A DNA stretch of 11,704 nt from Hyphomicrobiales bacterium. Its GTDB lineage: Bacteria > Pseudomonadota > Alphaproteobacteria > Rhizobiales > Aestuariivirgaceae. Below are positions 5,853 to 11,704 of this stretch, piece by piece. The stretch is from positions 1 through 11,704 of the forward strand of contig JABDJG010000270.1 of NCBI GenBank assembly GCA_013002595.1, written 5' to 3'. Each line of letters opens with the position of its first letter. The first letter of the stretch is position 1. The notes under the pieces were generated by a model. It ran no database searches and had not been told where the DNA came from. It saw only the letters and a list, made by a program, of their open reading frames with translations. The position numbers and the translations under genes were made by a program.

Positions 5853-6776
5853 TCACCGGCCATCGTCTGACCTGATCCCCGACGTCCTGGCTTCCTCGAA
5901 CAGCCAGGCGCGGAAGGCTTTGACCTTGGGCCGGTTCAGGTTGGCCGGCGGGCAGACCACATAATAGGCATATTCCACCGGCAGCGCGAACTCGAAGGCT
6001 TTCACCAGCCGGCCTGCAGCCAGCGCGCCCTCGACCAGGACGCTGCGCGCCAGGGCAACGCCATCACCCTGCTCGGCAGCCTGGATCACCAGGTTGGAGT
6101 GCTGATACCCTGGGCCCTTACTGGCATCGATGCCGGTCTCGCCGGCCGCCATCAGCCACATCCGCCAGTCGATCCGCATATCATCGTGCAGCAGTGTAAA
6201 ATGCTTCAGATCGGCCGGACGCCTGAGCGGCGGGCCCGCCTGCAAAAGGCCCGGCGCACACACCGGAAACACCTCTTCGGTCATCAGCCGCTCAACACTC
6301 AACCCCGGCCAGTCGCCAGGCCCGTAGCGCAGCGCCATATCGACATTAACCCGGGAAAAATCAACGCTTTCATCCGAGGTCGCAATCAGCACGTCTATAT
6401 CGGGATGCGCCTGGCGAAACCGGCCCAGCCGCGGTACCAGCCAGGTTGCTGCAAATGAATCCATCGTCGTGACCGTGAGCGGCCCAGCCTGATCATGCCG
6501 GTGCAGCCGGTCAATGGCGCTCGCCATGATATCGAGCGCCTCATTGACCGCGGGGTAAAGCTCCTGGCCGGCGGCATTCAACAGCAAGGCCCGGTTGCGC
6601 CGCTCGAACACCGGCATGCCGAGATCATCCTCCAGCGCCTTGATCTGATGGCTGACGGCGGCCTGGGTCACATTCAGTTCGGCTGCCGCCCGGGTAAAGC
6701 TCAAGTGCCGGGCCGCCGCCTCAAAGGCCCGCATTGCATTGAGCGACGGCAATCTGCGGCTGGTCGGGAGGTTCAT
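5853..6776 (-). CDS. LysR-family transcriptional regulator, GcvA-like
   Basis: A 307-residue DNA-binding regulator. It starts SRRLPSLNAMRAFEAAARHLSFTRAAAELNVTQAAVSHQ, the N-terminus of the GcvA/AmpR branch of LysR proteins. The winged helix-turn-helix spans about residues 11-68, with the recognition helix near VTQAAVSHQIKALE. The periplasmic-binding-protein-like effector domain spans about 95-298, with TMDSFAATWLVPRL and an aromatic EYAYYVVCP strand near the end. ATG 6776 is chosen although the frame is open to 6887: the family begins here, and a promoter-like -10 (6893-6898) would lie just upstream of the longer start. It is divergent from the DUF1127 gene, its probable target, and likely represses itself from the shared region. 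The effector is unknown. Confidence 0.92.
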   Translation of the reverse strand: MNLPTSRRLPSLNAMRAFEAAARHLSFTRAAAELNVTQAAVSHQIKALEDDLGMPVFERRNRALLLNAAGQELYPAVNEALDIMASAIDRLHRHDQAGPLTVTTMDSFAATWLVPRLGRFRQAHPDIDVLIATSDESVDFSRVNVDMALRYGPGDWPGLSVERLMTEEVFPVCAPGLLQAGPPLRRPADLKHFTLLHDDMRIDWRMWLMAAGETGIDASKGPGYQHSNLVIQAAEQGDGVALARSVLVEGALAAGRLVKAFEFALPVEYAYYVVCPPANLNRPKVKAFRAWLFEEARTSGIRSDDGR

Positions 6777-6871
6777 GAGCAGTTGATAAGAAATATTGAT
6801 GATTGCGTCAATAATTATGACGGGACGATTCCGCCAATTCTTAGTGACTATATTTGTGAGTTTCCCGCCAA

Positions 6872-6950
6872 GAAACGCACAAATCATTAGTTATTATAAT
6901 GCGAAATTCAACAAATGTCGTTTGTTGCAACAGCGCGGTCAGCCTAAATC
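6872..6950. promoter_or_regulatory. Divergent LysR/DUF1127 control region with inverted repeat
   Basis: The perfect inverted repeat CAACAAA (6909-6915), N5, TTTGTTG (6921-6927) is a candidate LysR operator. The near-palindrome ATTATAAT (6893-6900) gives TATAAT on both strands. On the minus strand it has an ACGACA-like -35 at a 17-bp spacing, read through the inverted repeat, a plausible lysR promoter. On the + strand TTGTTG (6922-6927) and TAAATC (6945-6950) are 17 bp apart, a weak promoter whose -35 overlaps the inverted repeat, as expected for LysR activation. The region is much richer in AT than its surroundings. Motifs are seen; their use is inferred. Confidence 0.45.
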
Positions 6951-7001
6951 AGAATGCACCAACCACCCTTCTTCCGCCCCCGACATAACAGGAGCATCAA
7001 G

Positions 7002-7250
7002 ATGAACTACACACAGACCGCCACCTCCCACTCCCGCATCGACTTTGACCTGAAGCCGCGACCCACCCAAGCCGCGGCGCGGCCCAAACAGACCCGGCTT
7101 GAGAAGATAATCGCCACCTTCGTGACCTGGCAGAACCGCGAGACCCAGCGGCGCCATTTGCACAATCTCGACGATCGTCTGCTGGCCGACATGGGCATCA
7201 CCCGGGCCGATGCCGAACACGAAAGCCGCAAACCGTTCTGGCGCGCCTGA
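7002..7250 (+). CDS. DUF1127 domain protein
   Basis: An 82-residue basic protein whose C-terminal half is a DUF1127 (YjiS-like) domain: a Trp-Gln-Asn-Arg helix, RHLHNLDDRLLADMGITRADAE (51-72) and a final KPFW. The DUF1127 core is about 45 residues with conserved L..L.D..L.D.GI.R. Short members in alphaproteobacteria have been linked to RNA binding and to phosphate and carbon metabolism; the specific role here is unknown. The N-terminal 30 residues are variable and polar. ATG 7002 has AGGAG (6990-6994) seven bases upstream. An ATG 48 bases earlier has no ribosome binding site. The gene faces the GcvA-like regulator, a repeated arrangement in this order of bacteria. Confidence 0.9.
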   Translation: MNYTQTATSHSRIDFDLKPRPTQAAARPKQTRLEKIIATFVTWQNRETQRRHLHNLDDRLLADMGITRADAEHESRKPFWRA

Positions 7251-7281
7251 CACCCCCTTAGAGAACACGAAGCAAACAACC

Positions 7282-7500
7282 ATGACTGACACCAGTTACA
7301 CGTCACTCCACCTGGTGAATGGCGCCGGAACACCAAACGCCGGTCCGACCACCCCACCGAACGCGACATGGCGCCTCGCCATAGCCGCCAAGCCGCTCGC
7401 CCTTCTGCTTGGCCTCAGTGCCGCCAGCCTCCAGAACAGCGATCCGGCCGGCAGCGAATCCGTCCTCGATGGCCGCGGCAAATGGGCCGGCACCATGTAG
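7282..7500 (+). CDS. Hypothetical 72-residue protein downstream of DUF1127
   Basis: Not recognised. ATG 7282 lies 31 bases after the DUF1127 stop and may be co-transcribed with it. The product is Thr/Pro/Asn-rich at first, then has a hydrophobic stretch (about residues 32-49, AIAAKPLALLLGLSAASL), then a polar end with DGRGKW. The stretch is short and weak for a membrane helix. The ribosome binding site is poor (GAGAACACGAAG). An in-frame ATG at 7210, inside the DUF1127 gene, is less likely. It could be a real small protein or a chance frame. Confidence 0.4.
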   Translation: MTDTSYTSLHLVNGAGTPNAGPTTPPNATWRLAIAAKPLALLLGLSAASLQNSDPAGSESVLDGRGKWAGTM

Positions 7501-7506
7501 GCGCTG

Positions 7507-7692
7507 TCAGTAGGCCAGGCCCACATATTCAGGGACAAAATCCCCATCTTCAGTGCTGAACTGTCTGTGAATTCCACCCTTCCCCAATCCGGGGCAGTTC
7601 GGTGCCATGTGCTGGAACTGAACCATATTAGGGTTATCATCGACTCCGAGAAGCCCGATGGTGTCGAGTCGATTTCGGGGCTGACGCGCTTT
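7507..7692 (-). other. Possible small gene or gene remnant (minus strand)
   Basis: The 248 bases between the 72-residue frame and the cysteine hydrolase hold no long gene. On the minus strand a 61-codon stretch is open from 7692 to a TGA at 7507-7509. Its first ATG is at 7626, giving 39 residues. The translation looks protein-like, with PNCPGLGKGG and ending DGDFVPEYVGLAY. No ribosome binding site stands out before the ATG. It may be a small protein gene or the 3' end of a decayed gene. I do not recognise it. A competing + strand reading here (RVIIDSEKPDG) is probably chance. Confidence 0.25.
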
Positions 7693-7748
7693 TCAGTTGC
7701 GCCAACCGAAGTCGGCTAGATCAAGCTAAATGTTGCCCTTGTTTGCCC

Positions 7749-8390
7749 TCAAGCCGCCGAGGAAACCGCGCCTTTGTGGTGATCCATCGCCGCTAGCACC
7801 TCGGCCAGAGAGCGCCGGGCGCCGATCTGCAGGTATTCCATGGCGCGCAATGCGGCTTCATGAGCATCCTCGCTCGATCCGGCCACACAGTCCTCGATCA
7901 CCCGGCAAAAATAATCCGACTGGTGCCCGTCAACGAAGGTGTAGTGGACGCACACATCGGTCAGCCCGCCGCATAACAGCAGCGTGTCGACCTTCAGACC
8001 GCGCAACAGGATTTCAAAGTCGGTGCCGAAAAACGCCGAATAGCGCCGCTTCTTGATCAGATAGTCGGTTGGGCGGAAGTCCAACTCCTTTGCGGCAATC
8101 GCGGTGTTCGGATCACCTTCAAGGCAATGGACATCTTCAACGCCATCCAGTTCCCGACCGAAATCGATCAGATTGTCCCGGTGGACTTCCTGGATGAAAA
8201 CGACCGGAATATTGCTCGCGCGCGCCTTGTCGATCGCCTGCCGGGCCAGAGCCATGCGATCGTCGAAGTTGGGCATCGTTGGAATCGCTTCGGTTTCCCG
8301 CTCGACAAACAGTTCACCCTGAATGTCGATCACGATGAGCGCCGCGCGCCCCTCGATTAGGTTGCGTTTCGTGCCATCTGGGTTTGCCAT
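7749..8390 (-). CDS. Isochorismatase-family cysteine hydrolase
   Basis: A 213-residue hydrolase of the family that includes isochorismatase, nicotinamidase, N-carbamoylsarcosine amidase and ureidoacrylate hydrolase. The catalytic triad is visible: Asp22 in VIDIQ, Lys114 in KKRRYSAFFGTD, and nucleophile Cys147 in GLTDVCV, preceded by the GG that forms the usual cis-peptide. The YSAFFGTD and CGGLTDVCVHYT blocks favour the general amidase-like group over true isochorismatase. The substrate is probably a small amide or carbamoyl compound, but this is not fixed by the sequence. The start has GGAG (8399-8402 on the minus strand) eight bases upstream. It follows the MFS gene by 82 bp on the same strand, suggesting import then hydrolysis. 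Confidence 0.88.
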   Translation of the reverse strand: MANPDGTKRNLIEGRAALIVIDIQGELFVERETEAIPTMPNFDDRMALARQAIDKARASNIPVVFIQEVHRDNLIDFGRELDGVEDVHCLEGDPNTAIAAKELDFRPTDYLIKKRRYSAFFGTDFEILLRGLKVDTLLLCGGLTDVCVHYTFVDGHQSDYFCRVIEDCVAGSSEDAHEAALRAMEYLQIGARRSLAEVLAAMDHHKGAVSSAA

Positions 8391-8472
8391 GATCTTTGCT
8401 CCGGTATGAAGATCTGCTTGGGATTTTTTAGATCAGTTTATCATCTATCTGGAATGCGAACTGTACTGAAGC

Positions 8473-9669
8473 TTATCGAGACGCACCACTCAGAATGCGC
8501 GATAGTGCGACCAGGCCGCATCCCAATGTGGCCAGCACAATAAGGGCAACCTGAAAGCCGCCGGTTGCATCGCGCATGACACCGATCAGCACCGGCCCGC
8601 CGACCCCGCCGATCTCGGCCACTGAAAAATACAGACCGCCCGCCAGCCCCGACCTCTGCGGGCCGACCACCGGCAGTTCGATGAGCGTGAGGATTGTAAT
8701 CGTCATCATTGCGCCTGATGCAAGCCCCGCCGCTGCCAGCCCGGCGATGACCGGTACCGTTAGGCCGGTCGAGATCAACAGGCACCCGGCAACGGCGGAC
8801 CCGAACAACAGTTGCAGGACCCTCAACCGCCGCTGCGGCGTGGCAAGGCGCGGCAGGATTAGGGCGCTGATGATCCCCATGACGACAGGGATCACCGCCA
8901 GATAACCAGCCTCAGCCGGGCTCCAGCCGGCCGCGCGCACGATCTCCGGTATCCAGTTTCTGAGACCATGATCGATCGTGAAGATGCCGGCCCCGATCGT
9001 TAAAAGGATCAGCACATCGCGGCTATGCAGGATGTCCCACAAATGCCTCCAGTCGAAAACGACCGCGGCGGCAGCTTCCTGGGCTTTCACATGCCGCCGG
9101 CTGAGCATCCAGATAACCGCCCACAGAAATGTTGCAGCAATTGCCGCCCACGCCCAGACACGCAGGACGGCGCGCCAGTCATTGTCCAGCCACGGCATCA
9201 AGGCCGACTGGGTCGATGAATAGGCAACCACACCGGCGAGCGCCGGCCCGGTGATATAGACCCCCATGGCAAGGCCGCGCTCCTTGCCGGTAAACCATCT
9301 GCTGACGACCTGCGGAATGCCGGCTGAGATGATCGGTCCACCAAGGCCGAACAGCGCGACCGACACGAGCAGACCCGCATATGATTGAGCCTCGGCGCGC
9401 AGGAAGCCGGACGCCACGATGATCGCACCGGCCAGCAGCAGCAGGCGCCCTGGGCCGAATTTGTGCAGCGTGAGGCCAACCGGAATGGCTGCAAAGATAT
9501 AGATGAACTGCCAGGCTCCCAGCACCGTTCCCATCTGCGCCGACGTCAGTTGCAGCTCGGCAACGATGGTGACCACCAACGGCGCCAGTCCGGCAATGCT
9601 CAGCCCGAAGACAAAGTACAGCGACCAGCAGCCAAACAGGATCAACCAGCGGAATGGGTGTTCGGACAT
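8473..9669 (-). CDS. MFS transporter, CynX/NimT-like
   Basis: A 398-residue inner-membrane carrier with about 12 predicted hydrophobic helices in two halves, split by a polar cytoplasmic loop (about residues 190-210, SRRHVKAQE). The first half carries a degenerate MFS motif A after helix 2 (VGLTLHKFGPGRLLL) and a conserved SRWFTGKERGLAMG between helices 4 and 5, where many MFS proteins have RWF..RGxAxG. The overall pattern, including HGLRNWIPEI, resembles CynX/NimT-type transporters, but the substrate cannot be deduced. It precedes the cysteine hydrolase on the same strand. The ATG at 9669 has only a weak Shine-Dalgarno-like sequence (GGGAT). Confidence 0.9.
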   Translation of the reverse strand: MSEHPFRWLILFGCWSLYFVFGLSIAGLAPLVVTIVAELQLTSAQMGTVLGAWQFIYIFAAIPVGLTLHKFGPGRLLLLAGAIIVASGFLRAEAQSYAGLLVSVALFGLGGPIISAGIPQVVSRWFTGKERGLAMGVYITGPALAGVVAYSSTQSALMPWLDNDWRAVLRVWAWAAIAATFLWAVIWMLSRRHVKAQEAAAAVVFDWRHLWDILHSRDVLILLTIGAGIFTIDHGLRNWIPEIVRAAGWSPAEAGYLAVIPVVMGIISALILPRLATPQRRLRVLQLLFGSAVAGCLLISTGLTVPVIAGLAAAGLASGAMMTITILTLIELPVVGPQRSGLAGGLYFSVAEIGGVGGPVLIGVMRDATGGFQVALIVLATLGCGLVALSRILSGASR

Positions 9670-9685
9670 ATCCCGGGTCTTGACG

Positions 9686-9748
9686 CTAGCAACTGCGCAG
9701 CTGGCCGAGACGCAGCATCACCGGATTGGTGGTGTTTTTGGCTTGCAT
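9686..9748 (-). other. Possible 20-residue leader ORF before the MFS gene
   Basis: In the 231-bp gap before the MFS gene, an ATG (9746-9748) with AAAGG eight bases upstream and a purine run before it opens a 20-codon frame that ends at TAG 9686-9688, 16 bases before the MFS start. It could be a leader peptide or a chance frame. Nothing in its residues (it ends LRLGQLRSC) shows a known attenuation pattern. Confidence 0.15.
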
Positions 9749-9794
9749 CCCTCTCGCCTTTCAACTGCAGCGCCAATCACCAGCGAATATTAGC

Positions 9795-9817
9795 GGCCGG
9801 TGCAGATCACACCGGCC
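9795..9817 (-). other. Second hairpin in the SBP-MFS gap
   Basis: GGCCGGTG (9795-9802), 7-nt loop CAGATCA, CACCGGCC (9810-9817): a perfect 8-bp GC-rich stem with no T-run, 84 bases after the binding-protein stop on the minus strand. It may add to transcript end protection or termination. Confidence 0.4.
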
Positions 9818-9839
9818 ACCGCCCGCAGCCTGATCGGCC

Positions 9840-9881
9840 GCCGCCGCAGCCGCCCTGTTTGAAGCGGGCAGCCGCGGCGGC
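9840..9881 (-). terminator. Strong hairpin after the solute-binding protein gene
   Basis: The arms 9840-9855 and 9866-9881 pair over 16 bp, with two G-U wobbles on the minus-strand RNA and a 10-nt loop, beginning about 20 bases after the stop codon. There is no T-run, so it may be an RNA-stabilising 3' hairpin rather than a classical terminator. Such a hairpin often lets a binding-protein mRNA outlast its downstream message. Confidence 0.5.
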
Positions 9882-9900
9882 GATATCTTGTTGTGGTGAT

Positions 9901-11505
9901 CTAGCTGTTAAACCACCAGCGCTCGCCGTTCTTGTGCCCGTCAAGCTCCCAGTTGTTGGCAATCTTTTCGGGCAGGCCGATTTTCGCGCTTGCTGCATGG
10001 GTGTAGGCCATGAACATCGGAATGATCGTGCCGCCGTCGTCATGGACCAGGCGCTGCATCTCGACATAGATTTCACGCCGTTTCTTGTCGTCGAGCTCGC
10101 TGCGCCCTTGCACCAAAAGCTCATTGAACCGGGCGTTGTCCCAATGCGACTCGTTCCAGTCGGCGCCTTTCGAGTAGATCTGCGAGAAGATCCAGTCCTC
10201 GGTCGGCCGTCCACCCCAGTAGCCGCCGATAAACGGCTTCTTCAGCCAGATGTTCGACCAATAGCCATCATCGGCCTCGCGCACGATCTTCAGGTTGATG
10301 CCGGCTGCCTTGGCTGATTGGGCAAAAAGCTGACCGGCATCGAGCGCGCCCTCAAACGCGGTGTCGGCGAGATGGATATCAACGCTTAGATTTTCCATGC
10401 CGGCCTTTTTCAGATGGAACTTGGCCTTATCGGGATCATATTCGCGCTGCGGCAGCTCTTCCGGTGTTGCCCGGTAGATATTGGCCGGTCCGATCGGGCT
10501 GTCGTTGCCGATTTCGCCCTGGCCGTTGAGGATCTTTTCAACCAGTTCGCCGCGCTTGACCGCCCATTTGAGCGCCAGGCGCACATCAACATTGGTGAAC
10601 GGCTCAATATCGGTCAGCATCGGAAACACCGCGTGCTTGTTGCCGGTGATCGGGAACACCTGCACCTTGGGATCGCGCGCCAACAGCGGCGCCGTCTTCA
10701 GGTCGAGGTTCGACATCGAATGGATCGAGCCGGTCCGCACGCCATTGGTGCGCGCCGTTGCATCGGCGATGAACAGGTTCTCGATCGAGTCGAAAAACGC
10801 CCGGCCCTCTTTCCAGTAATTCGGATTGCGGGTCACCGAGGTGCGCACGCCGGGATCGAACTTTTCAAGCTTGTAGCCGCCGGTGCCAACGCCGGACTGC
10901 CAGTCGATGGTGCCATCGTCTTTGCCCGGGCAGACCGGCATATGATAATCCGACACGATGAATGGCCAGTCGGCATTGCCGGCATCGAGAACGAACACCA
11001 CCGTGTCTTTGCCGTCCGCCTTGACGTCCTTGACCTGCTTGGTCAGCCCCTTGGCGGCCGACTTGGTGTCTTCGCCGCGGTGATGGTTAAACGAGGCAAC
11101 AACATCGGCCGCGGTCAGCGACTTGCCGTTGTGGAATTCGACACCTTTGCGCAATTTGAAGGTCCAGGTCGCAGCATCGGGCGAGGCTTCCCAGCTCTCG
11201 GCCAGTTCAGGGGCCAGCTGACCGTCCGGTGCAATCTCAGTCAGGTTGTTGCGCAGCTGACCGAAGCTCACATTGATCATGTAACTGTCAAGCGTCTGCG
11301 CCGGATCCAGCACATCGGTATTGGCACCGCCGGTAATGGCCTGCACATAGTGCCCGCCTTTCTTGGGCGTCGCGGCCTCTGCCTTGTCGAACATCTGCGC
11401 TGCTACACCGGCCGAAACGCCCGCGGCAATCGCATATTGAACAAACTCACGGCGCCGCATCTTCGGCTGCTTGAGAAGGGTATCCAGATGTCTTTTTTCA
11501 GTCAT
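9901..11505 (-). CDS. ABC transporter solute-binding protein, family 5 (peptide/nickel type)
   Basis: A 534-residue periplasmic binding protein of the DppA/OppA group. The N-terminus MRRREFVQYAIAAGVSAGVAA is a Tat-type signal (RR at 18-19, then Glu-Phe), with likely cleavage after AEA44. The family 5 signature region is LAPELAESW...TWTFKLRKGVEFHNGKSLTAADVVASF (about residues 97-138), followed by VGTGGYKLEKFDPG and, later, ADWNESHWDN and DDGGTIIPMF. Such proteins deliver peptides, opines, nickel or other small solutes to an ABC permease. No permease or ATPase gene lies next to it downstream, where an MFS gene is found instead. A good Shine-Dalgarno GGGAG (11512-11516) precedes the ATG. The ligand is unknown. 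Confidence 0.93.
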   Translation of the reverse strand: MTEKRHLDTLLKQPKMRRREFVQYAIAAGVSAGVAAQMFDKAEAATPKKGGHYVQAITGGANTDVLDPAQTLDSYMINVSFGQLRNNLTEIAPDGQLAPELAESWEASPDAATWTFKLRKGVEFHNGKSLTAADVVASFNHHRGEDTKSAAKGLTKQVKDVKADGKDTVVFVLDAGNADWPFIVSDYHMPVCPGKDDGTIDWQSGVGTGGYKLEKFDPGVRTSVTRNPNYWKEGRAFFDSIENLFIADATARTNGVRTGSIHSMSNLDLKTAPLLARDPKVQVFPITGNKHAVFPMLTDIEPFTNVDVRLALKWAVKRGELVEKILNGQGEIGNDSPIGPANIYRATPEELPQREYDPDKAKFHLKKAGMENLSVDIHLADTAFEGALDAGQLFAQSAKAAGINLKIVREADDGYWSNIWLKKPFIGGYWGGRPTEDWIFSQIYSKGADWNESHWDNARFNELLVQGRSELDDKKRREIYVEMQRLVHDDGGTIIPMFMAYTHAASAKIGLPEKIANNWELDGHKNGERWWFNS

Positions 11506-11560
11506 GGCAAGCTCCCTGTTGGCGCGTGACCGCCGAATTATTGCCCCCCAGCTACAGGAA

Positions 11561-11589
11561 ATTATCCGCCTTTATCACGATATGTGCAA
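11561..11589 (-). promoter_or_regulatory. Candidate promoter of the solute-binding protein gene
   Basis: On the minus strand TTGCAC (11584-11589) and GATAAT (11561-11566) are exactly 17 bp apart. The predicted transcript start, near 11553, is about 48 bases before the ATG. The -10 matches the consensus at 5 of 6 bases, the -35 only at its TTG. Confidence 0.45.
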
Positions 11590-11654
11590 CAGGCGATTAC
11601 ATCCGCCTTCAGAACAGCGGTTGGTTAACTGGCCCAATGCGAGCGGAAACAGTC

Positions 11655-11704
11655 CTAACCCAACAACGCGCCGGCCAGACTGACGGCGCCGACCAGGACG
11701 AGGC
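11655..11704 (-). CDS. C-terminal end of a probable membrane protein (partial)
   Basis: The minus strand at the right edge reads LVLVGAVSLAGALLG and then stops at TAG (11655-11657). A small, hydrophobic, Ala/Gly/Leu-rich terminus such as this is typical of a last transmembrane helix. The gene extends outside the window, so its family is unknown. It lies upstream of the solute-binding protein gene, 149 bp away on the same strand, and might encode a related transport component. Confidence 0.45.
   Translation of the reverse strand, partial: LVLVGAVSLAGALLG

Noticed and set aside
5840..5875. Overlapping GGCC-containing inverted repeats between the cupin and lysR genes as a bidirectional terminator
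   Set aside because: Stems are only 5-6 bp, overlap each other and the lysR stop, and have no T-run.
7565..7720. + strand reading with RVIIDSEKPDG, faintly like a RimP or similar strand
   Set aside because: It is short, has no start or ribosome binding site, stops after ~36 residues, and the minus-strand reading looks more protein-like.
9728..9749. CACC-GGATT-GGTG followed by GTGTTTTTGG as a + strand terminator
   Set aside because: The stem is only 4 bp and no + strand gene ends there.
9385..11529. Long + strand frames (about 310 and 371 codons) opposite the MFS and binding-protein genes
   Set aside because: Both are shadows of well-supported minus-strand genes and show no domain motifs or ribosome binding sites.
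1..11704. CRISPR arrays, tRNA genes, insertion sequences, prophage genes
   Set aside because: No regularly spaced repeats, cloverleaf sequences, transposase motifs or integrase motifs were seen on reading both strands.

Overview
The window is chromosomal DNA from an alphaproteobacterium, most likely of the order Hyphomicrobiales (Rhizobiales). This rests on high GC, the rplY(CTC type)-pth-ychF-maoC-maoC gene order, a DUF1127 protein beside a GcvA-like LysR regulator, and palindromic intergenic repeats of a style common in that order. Genus cannot be settled from the sequence. No tRNA, rRNA, CRISPR array, transposase or phage gene was seen.

Left region (1-2987, + strand): a translation and housekeeping operon. 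It holds the acidic C-terminal tail of ribosomal protein L25/CTC, peptidyl-tRNA hydrolase (pth), the ribosome-associated ATPase YchF, and two tandem MaoC-like hot-dog dehydratases. Spacing from pth onward is very tight (1-bp overlap, 7-bp gap, 4-bp overlap). It ends in a 221-bp intergenic stretch with a putative palindromic repeat element (3040-3182).

Middle region (3209-5772): a minus-strand pair, mtnA (methylthioribose-1-phosphate isomerase) and a FucA-like class II aldolase overlapping it by 14 bp. Together they fit the DHAP shunt, which salvages 5'-methylthioadenosine and/or 5'-deoxyadenosine, rather than the full methionine cycle. Divergent from it are a small Thr-rich secreted protein with a clear rho-independent terminator, then a small cupin.

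Regulatory region (5853-7748): a GcvA-like LysR regulator divergent from a DUF1127 protein. The 225-bp AT-rich intergenic space contains a perfect 7-bp inverted repeat (CAACAAA-N5-TTTGTTG), a plausible operator. A 72-codon hypothetical follows the DUF1127 gene. After it comes a 248-bp stretch with a possible minus-strand small gene or gene remnant.

Right region (7749-11704, minus strand): a Tat-type family 5 solute-binding protein, an MFS transporter resembling the CynX/NimT group, and an isochorismatase-family cysteine hydrolase. This suggests uptake and hydrolysis of a small amide- or ester-type compound; the substrate is unknown. A strong hairpin without a T-run follows the binding-protein gene. 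At the right edge is the last 15 residues of another minus-strand, probably membrane, protein.

Most of the window is ordinary core genome. The points most worth a second look are the DHAP-shunt pair, the Thr-rich secreted protein lacking basic residues, the LysR/DUF1127 intergenic operator, the 3040-3182 repeat, and the small reading frame at 7507-7692.
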